Below are positions 16,207-24,808 of a stretch of 64,000 nucleotides of DNA, one piece after another. Numbering within the stretch: the first letter of the stretch is position 1; each line of letters starts with the position of its first letter. Source of the DNA: Aldehydirespirator sp965261105 (GTDB lineage: Bacteria > Actinomycetota > Acidimicrobiia > Acidimicrobiales > Aldehydirespiratoraceae); assembly GCA_965261105.1 (NCBI GenBank), contig CBDHCM010000006.1, positions 1,922,001 to 1,986,000 on the forward strand, read 5' to 3'. The notes beneath the pieces are model-generated. The model was not told the DNA's origin. It was given only the letters and a program-made list of their open reading frames with translations, and did no database searches. The position numbers and the translations under genes were made by a program.

Positions 16207-16640
16207 CGTGGGTTCACGAACGGCGCGACCGACCACTATTGCCCGGAGCTCGTGCGGGACAACCATCCGGCCTTGCCGCCGGCTGCGCCCGAGGAGGGAT
16301 ACCACCTCACGACCGATCTGATTGACCGGTCGATCGGCTACATCGCCGACCACGTCGCCCACGCCCCGACCAGCCCGTTCCTGCTCTACCTGCCCCTCGG
16401 CGCGGCCCACGCCCCGCACCACGCGCCTCCAGAGAACATGGAGGCAGTGCTGGGCCGCTACGACGACGGCTGGAATGTCATCCGCCGGCAGCGCCCAGGC
16501 CTCCAACACGCCGCTGCGGTGGTACAAGTTCCACACTCACCGCGGAGGCATCCGCGACCCCCTGATCATGCACTGGCCGGGCCACTTGGCCCACCCGGGC
16601 GGGATTCTCAACCAGTTCCACCACATCGTCGACAGCTGCT
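16207..16640 (+). pseudogene. arylsulfatase remnant
   Basis: Internal pieces of a sulfatase. The first frame (to about 16485) reads TNGATDHYCPELVRDNHP, EEGYHLTTDLIDRSIGYI and GAAHAPHHAPPENME. The frame then changes near 16490 and continues with ASNTPLRWYKFHTHRGGIRD and NQFHHIVD. In intact arylsulfatases about 100 residues lie between these segments, so an internal deletion made the junction. The N-terminal catalytic Cys/Ser motif and the C-terminus are absent, so it is not functional. It is divergent from the decarboxylase remnant; no parent copy is in the window. Confidence 0.8.
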
Positions 16641-16669
16641 CGACGACTGACGGCCCCCACCGAGCCGAG

Positions 16670-18526
16670 TCAGTGGTTGTGGCGGGGCGGGCCGTGGGTG
16701 CGGGCCGTGTCGCGGTACTTCAGCGCGGGGCGCAGCACCATTCCCTCGTCCATCTGGGTGATCATCGACCGCTGGATCTCCTGCCAGGGGGTTTGCGACT
16801 CCGGCACCGGGTAGCCGCCCGCGGCCGCCAATTCGGCCCGGCGGCGCTCGATCTCGGCGTCGTCGACGAGCATCTGGGCACGGCCGCGACGCAAGTCGAT
16901 GCGAATCCGGTCGCCGGTCTGCAGCAGCGCCAGCCCGCCGCCGGCCGCGGCCTCGGGGGAGGCGTTGAGGATCGACGGCGAGCCGGAGGTACCCGACTGG
17001 CGCCCGTCGCCGATGCACGGCAGCGAGTGCACTCCCCGAACGATCAGTGCGGCGGGGGGCTGCATGTTCACTACTTCGGCCGCGCCCGGGTATCCCACCG
17101 GGCCGGCGCCGCGCACGATCAGCATGCAGTCCTCGTCGATGTCGAGATCGGGGTCTTCGATGCGGGCCCGGTACTCCTCGGGGCCGTCGAAGACGACGGC
17201 GCGGCCCTCGAACGCGTCGGGGTCGTCGGGGTTGGACAGGTAGCGCCGCCGGAACTCCTCGGAGATGACGCTGGTCTTCATGATGGCGCTGTCGAAGAGG
17301 TTCCCCGACAGGTGCACGAAGCCGGCGTCGGCCACGAGCGGCTCGTTGACACTGCGGATCACGTCAGCATCCGCGATGCGGGCGCGGGCGCAGTTCTCGC
17401 CGATGGTGCGACCGTTGGCGGTGAGGGCGTCGGGGTGGGGCAGCAGCCCGGCCCGCATCAGCTCGCCCACAACCGCGGGAACCCCTCCGGCGTGGTGGTA
17501 GTCCTCCCCGAGGTACTCCCCCGCGGGCATCAGGTTGACCAGCAGCGGCACGGTCAGGCCGTACCTCTGCCAGTCGTCGTTGTCGAGGGGGACGCCGAGG
17601 TGGGCGGCGATGGCGTTGAGGTGGATCGGCGCGTTGGTGGACCCCCCGATGGCGGAGTTCACCACAATGGCATTCTCGAACGCCTGCCGGGTCATGATGT
17701 CGGAGGGGCGCAGGTCCTCGCGGACCATCTCGACGATGCGCAGGCCGGTGCGGTACGCCATCTGGGCCCGCTCCCGGTACGGCGCGGGGATGGCGGCCGA
17801 TCCGGGAAGCTGCATGCCCAGCGCCTCGGCCAGGGAGTTCATGGTGGTGGCGGTGCCCATGGTCGAGCAGTAGCCCGTCGACGGCGCAGACGAGGCCACG
17901 AGGTCGATGAGGCCGGCATCGTCGATCTCGCCCGCGGCGTAGAGCTCGCGGGCCTCCCACACGATGGTGCCCGAGCCGGTGCGGCGGCCCTGGTGCCAGC
18001 CGTTGAGCATCGGGCCCACCGACAGTGCGATGGCCGGCAGGTTCACGGTGGCCGCGGCCATCAGGCACGCCGGGGTGGTCTTGTCGCAGCCGATGGTGAG
18101 CACCACCGCGTCGAGCGGGTAGCCCTGCAGCACCTCGACGAGCCCCAGGTAGGCCAGGTTGCGATCGAGCGCGGCGGTGGGCCGCTTTCCGGTCTCCTGG
18201 ATGGGGTGCACGCCGAACTCGAACGCGACCCCGCCCGCCTCGTGGATGCCCTCGCGCACCCGCTTGGCGAGCTCCAGGTGGTGCCGGTTGCAAGGCGACA
18301 GGTCCGAGCCGGTCTGAGCGATCCCGATCTTGGGCTTGTCGGACTGCAGCTCCTCGCGGGTCAGCCCGTAGTTGACGTAGCGCTCGAGATAGAGCGCCGA
18401 CAGGTGCGGGTCGCCCTCGACGTTGAACCAGGCCGCCGACCGCAGCCCTCCTCGCTCGACGCTGGGGTCATGACCGCCGGTGAGGTGCGGATGGCGGGGT
18501 CCGTTGGGCTCAGATGAAGCAACCAT
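16670..18526 (-). CDS. IlvD/Edd family sugar-acid dehydratase
   Basis: A 618-residue dehydratase with the pattern of L-arabonate/D-xylonate dehydratases: RSAAWFNVEGDPHLSALYLERY, QTGSDLSPCN (C79), TIGCDKTTPA (C147) and STGYCSTMGTATTM (C220) supply the Fe-S cluster. The Mg/substrate loop HAGGVPAVV and C-terminal GDGRQSGTSGSPSILN are intact. It would convert a sugar acid to the 2-keto-3-deoxy acid. ATG 18526 gives the usual N-terminus; a start 30 bp upstream is possible. It ends only 30 bp from the sulfatase remnant and is divergent from the P450 gene across a repeat-filled gap. Confidence 0.9.
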   Translation of the reverse strand: MVASSEPNGPRHPHLTGGHDPSVERGGLRSAAWFNVEGDPHLSALYLERYVNYGLTREELQSDKPKIGIAQTGSDLSPCNRHHLELAKRVREGIHEAGGVAFEFGVHPIQETGKRPTAALDRNLAYLGLVEVLQGYPLDAVVLTIGCDKTTPACLMAAATVNLPAIALSVGPMLNGWHQGRRTGSGTIVWEARELYAAGEIDDAGLIDLVASSAPSTGYCSTMGTATTMNSLAEALGMQLPGSAAIPAPYRERAQMAYRTGLRIVEMVREDLRPSDIMTRQAFENAIVVNSAIGGSTNAPIHLNAIAAHLGVPLDNDDWQRYGLTVPLLVNLMPAGEYLGEDYHHAGGVPAVVGELMRAGLLPHPDALTANGRTIGENCARARIADADVIRSVNEPLVADAGFVHLSGNLFDSAIMKTSVISEEFRRRYLSNPDDPDAFEGRAVVFDGPEEYRARIEDPDLDIDEDCMLIVRGAGPVGYPGAAEVVNMQPPAALIVRGVHSLPCIGDGRQSGTSGSPSILNASPEAAAGGGLALLQTGDRIRIDLRRGRAQMLVDDAEIERRRAELAAAGGYPVPESQTPWQEIQRSMITQMDEGMVLRPALKYRDTARTHGPPRHNH

Positions 18527-18573
18527 CGAGGCCACACTACGCGTCCGTGCAAGCACGCGACGCAGCAGGCGCG

Positions 18574-18761
18574 GCCGCGCACGCGGGTGGTGGTTCTACA
18601 GCAGGCCGCGAGGTGGCCTCGACCTCGCGCGCCGCGCACGCGGGTGGTGGCGGAATCGTCCTCTGGCCGTGTTCGTCCGTCTTCCTCGCGCGCCGCGCAC
18701 GCGGGTGGTGGTTCTACAGCAGGCCGCGAGGTGGCCTCGACCTCGCGCGCCGCGCACGCGG
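18574..18761. repeat. two exact 70-bp repeats with hairpins upstream of the P450
   Basis: Copies at 18574-18643 and 18692-18761 are identical. Each contains an 8-bp stem CGCGAGGT-7-ACCTCGCG (18607-18629 and 18725-18747). A shared GCCGCGCACGCGG core occurs four times across the region. The array fills most of the divergent gap (18527-18801) between the dehydratase and P450 genes. A TATAGT box (18783-18788) follows it. Confidence 0.85.
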
Positions 18762-18801
18762 CCCCGATCGCGATGCTTGCATATAGTGAGTCGCGGTGGC
18801 C

Positions 18802-20130
18802 ATGGCGCTAGAAACACTCCCCCTCTACGAGGCCGCGCCCGGTCAGACCAGTCCTGACGATCGATTCTCGGCTGAGGACGCCGCCTTCGCCAACGATCCG
18901 ATCGGCTATCACCTGGATGCTTACCGGCGACACGGGCCCATCTACCGCACCCGGTTCCGCAACGTGACATGGGTTGCGATCGCAGGCATCGAGGCAAACG
19001 ACTTCTGTTGGACGAACCACGACGTCTGGAGCTACCAGAAGGCGATGGCGGGTTTCGGCGAGGAGTTGGGCTTCGTTCACGTGACCACGCTCGACGGTGT
19101 CCCCCATCGCCGCAAGCGCCGGGCACTCAGCGCCGGGTTTCGAGCCGCGTCGGTGTTCCGGCACCTGCCGGCGATGAGCGCCGCCATCGCGGAACGGTTC
19201 GACATGTTCGCCGGCCAGGACATCGACATCTACGACTTCTGCCGCCGGGCCATCATCTGCGCCTCGTCGCGCACGATGGTTGAGACGTCGCTGAGCGAAG
19301 AGCTGCTGGGCCGCATGGCCGACTTCGAGGACAAGTTCATGCGCGGCCTCAACCTCGGCGAGTTCCGCCAGGAGTACTTCGCCCAGGACCACTACCTCTC
19401 AGTGAAGCGGGCCATGTTCGACCATCTCGCCGAGGTCCTAGCGGCCAGAGACACCCGAGACGCCGCGGCTCGCGACGACAATCTCGATCGAGTGCTGCAG
19501 CAGAGGGCCGACGACGGCGAGCAGTACTCAACCGACGAGAAGCTCTATGACGCCTACCTGCTGCTCGTCGCCGGCGCTGAGAACAACACGAAGCTGATCA
19601 CCTGGATTATGCAATACCTCTCGGAAACACCGGAATGGGAGGCCGAGTTGTACGAGGAGCTCGATAGCTGGACGCCTGACGCATTCCTCACCGGACTGGG
19701 CGACTACCCGAAGCTCCAAGCGACCATCATGGAAGGCGAGAGGCTGAAGCCGGGCGCGTTGTTCCACCCCCGATGCACTGCGACCGACCTCGATGTCCTC
19801 GGATACGAGCTGCCCGCCGACACGCAGGTGCTGCAGATGCAGGCATTGCCCCACTACTTCGAAGAGATTTACGACGCCCCCTTCGAGTTCAGGCCCCGGC
19901 GCTGGCTCGAGAACGACTACCCGAAGAAGGCGCACGGCACCTTCGGGGGCGGTACCCACGTCTGCCTCGGGAAGAGCATCACCCGGGTGCACGCGCCGGT
20001 CGTCCTCGCCAACCTGATCAAGAACTACCGGATGGAGCTCGAGTTCACGCCCGACTTCCACTACCGCGTCGATCTTGGCGGCGCCTCGCACCGCGAGCCG
20101 ATGCCGGCCCGGTTCATCTCCCGGAGATGA
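18802..20130 (+). CDS. cytochrome P450
   Basis: Soluble bacterial-type heme monooxygenase of 442 residues. The heme loop FGGGTHVCLGKSITR places the cysteine ligand at about 388. EGERLKP gives the K-helix ExxR, FRPRRWL the meander, and LLVAGAENNTKLI the I-helix, in which the usual acid-Thr pair for proton delivery is E-N-N-T. It needs external electron donors; a ferredoxin of the P450 type is encoded at 45855-46043, and no reductase is in the window. ATG 18802 is chosen over the GTG six bases before it. The neighbourhood of SDRs, AKR and an oxocamphor-hydrolase-like gene suggests hydroxylation of an alicyclic substrate (inference). Confidence 0.92.
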   Translation: MALETLPLYEAAPGQTSPDDRFSAEDAAFANDPIGYHLDAYRRHGPIYRTRFRNVTWVAIAGIEANDFCWTNHDVWSYQKAMAGFGEELGFVHVTTLDGVPHRRKRRALSAGFRAASVFRHLPAMSAAIAERFDMFAGQDIDIYDFCRRAIICASSRTMVETSLSEELLGRMADFEDKFMRGLNLGEFRQEYFAQDHYLSVKRAMFDHLAEVLAARDTRDAAARDDNLDRVLQQRADDGEQYSTDEKLYDAYLLLVAGAENNTKLITWIMQYLSETPEWEAELYEELDSWTPDAFLTGLGDYPKLQATIMEGERLKPGALFHPRCTATDLDVLGYELPADTQVLQMQALPHYFEEIYDAPFEFRPRRWLENDYPKKAHGTFGGGTHVCLGKSITRVHAPVVLANLIKNYRMELEFTPDFHYRVDLGGASHREPMPARFISRR

Positions 20131-20140
20131 TCATCTTCTC

Positions 20141-20216
20141 GAGCTAGTCATCCCCCGGGGAGCTAGTCATTCGCCGAGGAGCTAGTCATTCGCCGGGGAG
20201 CTGGTCATCCCCCGGA
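20141..20216. repeat. 19-bp tandem repeat, four units, between convergent genes
   Basis: Units begin at 20141, 20160, 20179 and 20198 with GAGCTAGTCAT (last unit GAGCTGGTCAT). The fourth contains the stop codon of the deaminase gene (20207-20205). A 10-bp palindrome GATGATCATC lies just before the array, at the P450 stop. Confidence 0.88.
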
Positions 20217-21308
20217 GCCGAGCCACCGATCGATCGCGGCGATCCCCGCCTCCTTCACCGGCTGGGGCGCGGCGCTGAACTCGAAGGACGACCGCGCGAT
20301 GGCAGCGAGCTGCTCGTCGCTCAACCCCATTTCGTGGCGGCACAGCTCGTACTCGTCGAGCAGGCTCGGACCGAACAGCAGAGGGTCGTCGCTCGCCAGC
20401 GAGCACGGCACACCCGCTTCGAGCAGCGCCGGAAGCGGATGCTCCTGCACCGAACCGAACACGTTCAAGAGCAGATTGGATGACGGACACACGTCGAGGC
20501 AGACTCGCTCGGCCGCGAGCCGCCCGACCAGCTCCGGATCCTCGATGGACAGCACCCCGTGCTGGATGCGGTCAGCGCCCAGCACATCGACGGCGCCCTC
20601 GACCGAGGCTGGGCCGCCCCCGGGGAACGGCGCGATCTCGCCCGCGTGCGGGGTCGACAGCAGACCCGTGCCTGCGGTCGCCACCCGGAAGGCCTCGGCG
20701 AAGGGCTCGGGCGGGCAGCCCTCCTCGTTGGCATGCAGCCCGAACGACGCGATCCCCGAATGATGGCCGTCGAAGCACTCCATCCCGCTCTTGATCATGT
20801 GTCGGCGTGAACTCACCAGTTGCTTTGCGATCTCGGCTCGCTCGACGGCTCGCTCGACGGGCTGGGTGCGATCGGCGGCGGCGACGAACGCGATCCCGAC
20901 CCCGGTCGCCCTCTCGGCCGCCTCGGCCGCTTCGAGGCCGAAGAGCCAGCAGTCCTGCGGAGTCTCGAACATCTGGTACGGGCCCCCGGCGCGCTCGGTG
21001 CTGTATCGGGCAGCGTCAAAAGCCGGCTCGTGCCACCATGCCCCGTGCTCGGCGGCGTCCTCGGTCACTTCGGTGATGAGCCTGGCCAGATCGTCGTGGG
21101 TTCGGATGCAGTGGCAGGCCGCCCAGTAGGTGGCATTGAACCCCACGAAGTTGTCGAACCGCTGTCCCCTCGTGTCAACAGGGCGCTCGATTCCGTAGCG
21201 ATCGGCAAGCTCGTCGAGCGTCGATCGACGCATCGCGCCCTCCAGGTGGATGTGGAGGTGCGCCTTGGGCAGTTGGCGGAGGTCTCGGATGTCGCTTTGA
21301 GTTGCCAT
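20205..21308 (-). CDS. adenosine deaminase family hydrolase (copy 1)
   Basis: Zinc-dependent amidohydrolase of 367 residues, adenosine/AMP/adenine deaminase family. Metal ligands and catalytic groups are present: KAHLHIHLEG, STPHAGEI (catalytic Glu), DRIQHGV, and SLASDDPLLFG with both aspartates. An unusual insert, WATYWAACHC to WHEPAFDAARY, lies in the first third, so the substrate need not be adenosine. It is monocistronic, convergent with the P450 and divergent (70 bp) from the AKR gene. Two further family members are at 50132 and at the right edge. Confidence 0.88.
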   Translation of the reverse strand: MATQSDIRDLRQLPKAHLHIHLEGAMRRSTLDELADRYGIERPVDTRGQRFDNFVGFNATYWAACHCIRTHDDLARLITEVTEDAAEHGAWWHEPAFDAARYSTERAGGPYQMFETPQDCWLFGLEAAEAAERATGVGIAFVAAADRTQPVERAVERAEIAKQLVSSRRHMIKSGMECFDGHHSGIASFGLHANEEGCPPEPFAEAFRVATAGTGLLSTPHAGEIAPFPGGGPASVEGAVDVLGADRIQHGVLSIEDPELVGRLAAERVCLDVCPSSNLLLNVFGSVQEHPLPALLEAGVPCSLASDDPLLFGPSLLDEYELCRHEMGLSDEQLAAIARSSFEFSAAPQPVKEAGIAAIDRWLGSGG

Positions 21309-21378
21309 TCGCTTGTGTCTCGCAGGGGCCGGTCGGACAAGATGAGGCGCGCCACGCTAATCAAATCACGGAGCGACC

Positions 21379-22377
21379 ATGACAATGCAGTACAGACACC
21401 TCGGCCGAGCCGGAGTAAGGGTCAGCGTGTTGTCGCTGGGCTCCTCGTTGGCGACGTTCGCCACCGAGGTCGACTACGACGCAACCCTCGAACTCATGTC
21501 GCTGGCCCGGGACGCCGGGGTCAACTACTTCGACAACGCCCAGTCGTACGGTCTCGGCGAAGGCGAGCGGGCCATGGGGCACGCGCTGGCCGAGCTCGGC
21601 TGGCCCCGCGACTCCTATCTGGTGTCCACCAAGTTCTTCTGGGGCCTGTCCGACACCGTCAACGCCAGCCACACCCTCAACCGCAAGTTCCTCATGGAGT
21701 CGATGGACAAGGCGCTCGAGCGCTACGGTCTCGACACCATCGACATCGCTTTCTGCCACCGCTCCGACCCGGAGACGCCGATGGAGGAGACGGTTTGGGC
21801 AATGTCGGACATCATCGAGTCGGGCCGGGCCCACTATTGGGGAACCTCCGAGTGGCCGGTGGAGAAGATCTACGACGCCATCGACGTCGCGGAGCGTCAC
21901 CGTCTTCGCAAGCCGATAACCGAGCAGCCCCAATACAGCATGCTGCACCGCAGCCGGGTCGAGCACGAGTACGCGCCACTTTTCGCGGACCACGGTTACG
22001 GCACGACGGTCTTCAGCCCGCTGGCAGGGGGACTCCTCACCGGTAAGTACCTCGAGGGCATCCCCGAGGGCACCCGCGGCACGCTCGCCGGCTATGAGTG
22101 GCTGCGAGAGAGCCTCGTCGACGAGCGGTTCCTCGAGCCGGTCGCCAACCTCGTCCCCATCGCGGACGACCTCGGGTGCTCGCTCGCCCAGCTGGCAATC
22201 GCGTGGTGCGCGTCGAACCCGAACGTGTCAACGGTCATCACCGGCGCGACGCGACCTTCCCAGGTCGCCGACAATATGGGCGCTCTCGAGGTGATCGACC
22301 GGCTCACCCCGGACGTCCTGGGCGCCATCGAACGGGCATTAGACCTCGGTCATCCCGAGTTCAGGGGCAGCCCGTAG
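21379..22377 (+). CDS. aldo/keto reductase
   Basis: NADPH-dependent (beta/alpha)8 aldo/keto reductase of 332 residues, related to the potassium-channel beta-subunit group. The catalytic tetrad is complete: D52 and Y57 in FDNAQSYG, K85 in STKFFW, H127 in CHRSDP. The cofactor motif VITGATRPSQVADN closes the protein. ATG 21379 follows GGAG. It could reduce or oxidise a ketone/alcohol made by the adjacent P450 (inference). Confidence 0.92.
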   Translation: MTMQYRHLGRAGVRVSVLSLGSSLATFATEVDYDATLELMSLARDAGVNYFDNAQSYGLGEGERAMGHALAELGWPRDSYLVSTKFFWGLSDTVNASHTLNRKFLMESMDKALERYGLDTIDIAFCHRSDPETPMEETVWAMSDIIESGRAHYWGTSEWPVEKIYDAIDVAERHRLRKPITEQPQYSMLHRSRVEHEYAPLFADHGYGTTVFSPLAGGLLTGKYLEGIPEGTRGTLAGYEWLRESLVDERFLEPVANLVPIADDLGCSLAQLAIAWCASNPNVSTVITGATRPSQVADNMGALEVIDRLTPDVLGAIERALDLGHPEFRGSP

Positions 22378-22378
22378 A

Positions 22379-23230
22379 TCACAGGCCTGATCGACCCCCC
22401 TCGCGCAGCATCGGGGCGTACTTGTCGTACAGCCCGAGCTCTTCGTACATATCCCCGCCGGCGCTCGAGCCGGTCGTGACACCGGCGTCGACGACGAGCG
22501 TGTGGCCGCTCACGTAGCCGGCATTGTCCGATGCCAGCCACAGGGCCGCTTCCGCGATGTCCTCGGCCAGTCCGGAACGCCCGAGCGGCGAGTCCTTGGC
22601 GAGGACATCCTTCAGCCCCTCAATGTCGTCCGGATCACCGACCAGCATGCCTGCGGGCATCGACGTGGCCATGGTGGCCGGCGCGATGGCGTTGACCCGG
22701 ATGCCGTAGTGGCACAGCTCAGCGGCCACGTTCTTCGTCATGCCGATCACCGCGCACTTGGCGACGCTGTAGGCGTGGGGCCCGATCCCACCAGTGACCC
22801 CCGCGATACTCGACGTCGAGATGATCACGCCGGATTTCTGGGGTTTCATCACCCTCGCCGCGTGCTTGATGCCGAGGAATGTTCCGTTGAGGAGGACATC
22901 GAGCGTCGCCGTCCACTCTGCGTAGGGCGTGGTGTCGATCGGGCCGAGCGCGCCGGGGATGCCGGCGTTGTTGTACATCACGTCGAGCCGGCCGAAGTCG
23001 CTGACGGCCTTGTCGACGAGAGCCGCGACATCGTCTTCCTTGGTCACGTCGCAATGGATGAAGCGAGCGGCATCGCCGAGCGAGTTCGCTTGGGCGCCCC
23101 CTCGCTCGTCTTGGATGTCGCCGAGCACGACCTTGGCACCCTCGGCCACGAAGAGCTTCGCCGAGGCCGCACCCAACCCGCTCGAGCCGCCGGTGATGGC
23201 TGCGACCTTTCCTGCCAAGCGTCCTCTCAT
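22379..23230 (-). CDS. SDR family oxidoreductase
   Basis: Classical SDR of 283 residues. TGGSSGLG binds the cofactor, LGDIQDE after strand 2 indicates NAD(H), and NNAG, STSS and the YSVAK active site are intact. A roughly 30-residue C-terminal extension follows the VDAG motif. The ATG at 23230 has a strong GGAGGGAG. It lies 21 bp behind the ABC ATPase gene, so it is probably the third gene of the permease-ATPase-SDR operon, linking an import substrate to a dehydrogenation. Confidence 0.92.
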   Translation of the reverse strand: MRGRLAGKVAAITGGSSGLGAASAKLFVAEGAKVVLGDIQDERGGAQANSLGDAARFIHCDVTKEDDVAALVDKAVSDFGRLDVMYNNAGIPGALGPIDTTPYAEWTATLDVLLNGTFLGIKHAARVMKPQKSGVIISTSSIAGVTGGIGPHAYSVAKCAVIGMTKNVAAELCHYGIRVNAIAPATMATSMPAGMLVGDPDDIEGLKDVLAKDSPLGRSGLAEDIAEAALWLASDNAGYVSGHTLVVDAGVTTGSSAGGDMYEELGLYDKYAPMLREGGRSGL

Positions 23231-23251
23231 GGGTACTCCCTCCTCGTGGGT

Positions 23252-24808
23252 CTAGAGACCCAGCACGTGGCGAACCGCCTCGTCGTCGCCACCACCCGGC
23301 TTCCTCATGGTCAGTTCGGTCAGTTGGTCGGCCGAGAGTGCGGAGACCGGGTGTTCGGCGAATTGGGCGCCACCGACCAGAACGATGATCCGGTCGCAGA
23401 TCTCGACCAACTCTTCGGACTCCGTCGACGCGACGACGACGGCCGTGCCCTCCCGAGCTGCATCGCGCACAATTTCGTGGATCGCAGCCTTCGCCCCCAC
23501 ATCGACGCCCTGAGTCGGCTCGTCCAGTACAAGAACTCGAGGGTCAAGCCGCAACACCCGGGCGAGCACAACCTTCTGCTGGTTGCCGCCGCTCAGCGAC
23601 ACGAGGCGCGCCTCGGGAGCCTTCGGGATGACATCCAACTTGTCGAGCCAATGGTGAGCTTGGCGACGCTCGACGCCCTTGCGGACTCCGAGCGGGCCGT
23701 AGACCGGCCCCAGATTGGAAATCGTCAGATTCGCACGCAGAGCCATGTCCAGGAATGCGGCCTTGCTCAACCGATCCGATGGAACGAACGCCATCCCCCG
23801 CCGCAAGCTCTCCATTGGTCGAAGACTCGGGAGTACGGCACCGTCCAGGATGATCGTACCACCCCTCGGAATCGCGCCGAACAACATCCCGGCAACTTCT
23901 TCGCGGCCTGATCCGGTGACACCCGCGATGCCGAGCACCTCGCCGGGCCGCACCTCCAGGCTCAGGTCAGTGACCACTTCTCCCCTGAGGTTCTCCACCA
24001 ACAACAGTGGAGCGGCCGACGGCGCGACCGTCTCACTGCTGTCATGCGACGAGCGCTCGATCGACCGTCCGACCGTGAGCTCGACCAGCCGGGTCTCGTC
24101 GAGGTCAGCTGTGCGCTCAGTCGCAACGCGAACGCCATCGCGCAGAACCGTCACGCGATCAGACAGCGTCAGGACCTCGGGAAAGCGATGCGAAACGTAG
24201 ACCACGCCGACGCCGCGCTCCGCCACCGAGCGAACGACCGCAAAAAGCCGATCAGCCTCCGCGGCCGGCAAGGAAGCCGTCGGTTCATCCAGCAGCAGGA
24301 CCTTGGCGTCGCCGCCGCTCTCCAGCGCTCGTGCGATGGCGATGCCAGTCCGTTCACTCGCCTTCAACCTGTTGACTGGAACTCTGAGGTTGATGTTGTA
24401 GCCGAGCTGCGCGAGCGCCCTCCGGCCCTGTTCGGCCTCGTGCGACCAGTTGATCGTGCCACCTCGACGCTTGGTGTACCCGCGCCCCAGCGCCAAGTTG
24501 TCGAGTGCGCCCAGCGCCGGAACCAAACCGAGGTCCTGATGGACGAACCTGAGGCCGCTGTGGGCCGCAGCTGCGGCGTGTCCCAGCTCCAGTTCGTGGC
24601 CGTCGACAGTGGCCGTTGCTCCGTTGTCGGGCGCGTGGTAGCCGGCCAGGATCTTGATGAGCGTCGACTTGCCCGACCCGTTCTGTCCGATCAGGGCGTG
24701 AATCTCCCCTGCTCGCACTTCGAAGTCAACGTTCTTTAGCGCCTCCGTGCCGCCGAACGACTTCGACAGATTTGTGACCGTAAGGACCGGCTCCTTAGAC
24801 GCGTTCAC
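23252..24808 (-). CDS. ribose-type ABC transporter, tandem ATPase subunit
   Basis: Energy-coupling protein of a carbohydrate-uptake-2 (RbsA/MglA) importer: 518 residues with two nucleotide-binding domains. Domain 1 has Walker A GQNGSGKST (41-49) and VLLLDEPTASLP. Domain 2 has the degenerate loop GVTGSGREE typical of RbsA, with LSGGNQQKVVLARVL and LVLDEPTQGVDVG. It starts with GTG 24808 overlapping the permease stop (GTGA). The matching binding protein is not in this operon but probably at 32777-34012. Confidence 0.93.
   Translation of the reverse strand: MNASKEPVLTVTNLSKSFGGTEALKNVDFEVRAGEIHALIGQNGSGKSTLIKILAGYHAPDNGATATVDGHELELGHAAAAAHSGLRFVHQDLGLVPALGALDNLALGRGYTKRRGGTINWSHEAEQGRRALAQLGYNINLRVPVNRLKASERTGIAIARALESGGDAKVLLLDEPTASLPAAEADRLFAVVRSVAERGVGVVYVSHRFPEVLTLSDRVTVLRDGVRVATERTADLDETRLVELTVGRSIERSSHDSSETVAPSAAPLLLVENLRGEVVTDLSLEVRPGEVLGIAGVTGSGREEVAGMLFGAIPRGGTIILDGAVLPSLRPMESLRRGMAFVPSDRLSKAAFLDMALRANLTISNLGPVYGPLGVRKGVERRQAHHWLDKLDVIPKAPEARLVSLSGGNQQKVVLARVLRLDPRVLVLDEPTQGVDVGAKAAIHEIVRDAAREGTAVVVASTESEELVEICDRIIVLVGGAQFAEHPVSALSADQLTELTMRKPGGGDDEAVRHVLGL

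Noticed and set aside
18574..18761. CRISPR-like repeat-spacer pattern
   Set aside because: Only four short GC-rich cores, and two of the three spacers are identical and contain hairpins. No cas genes. It is an interspersed duplication.
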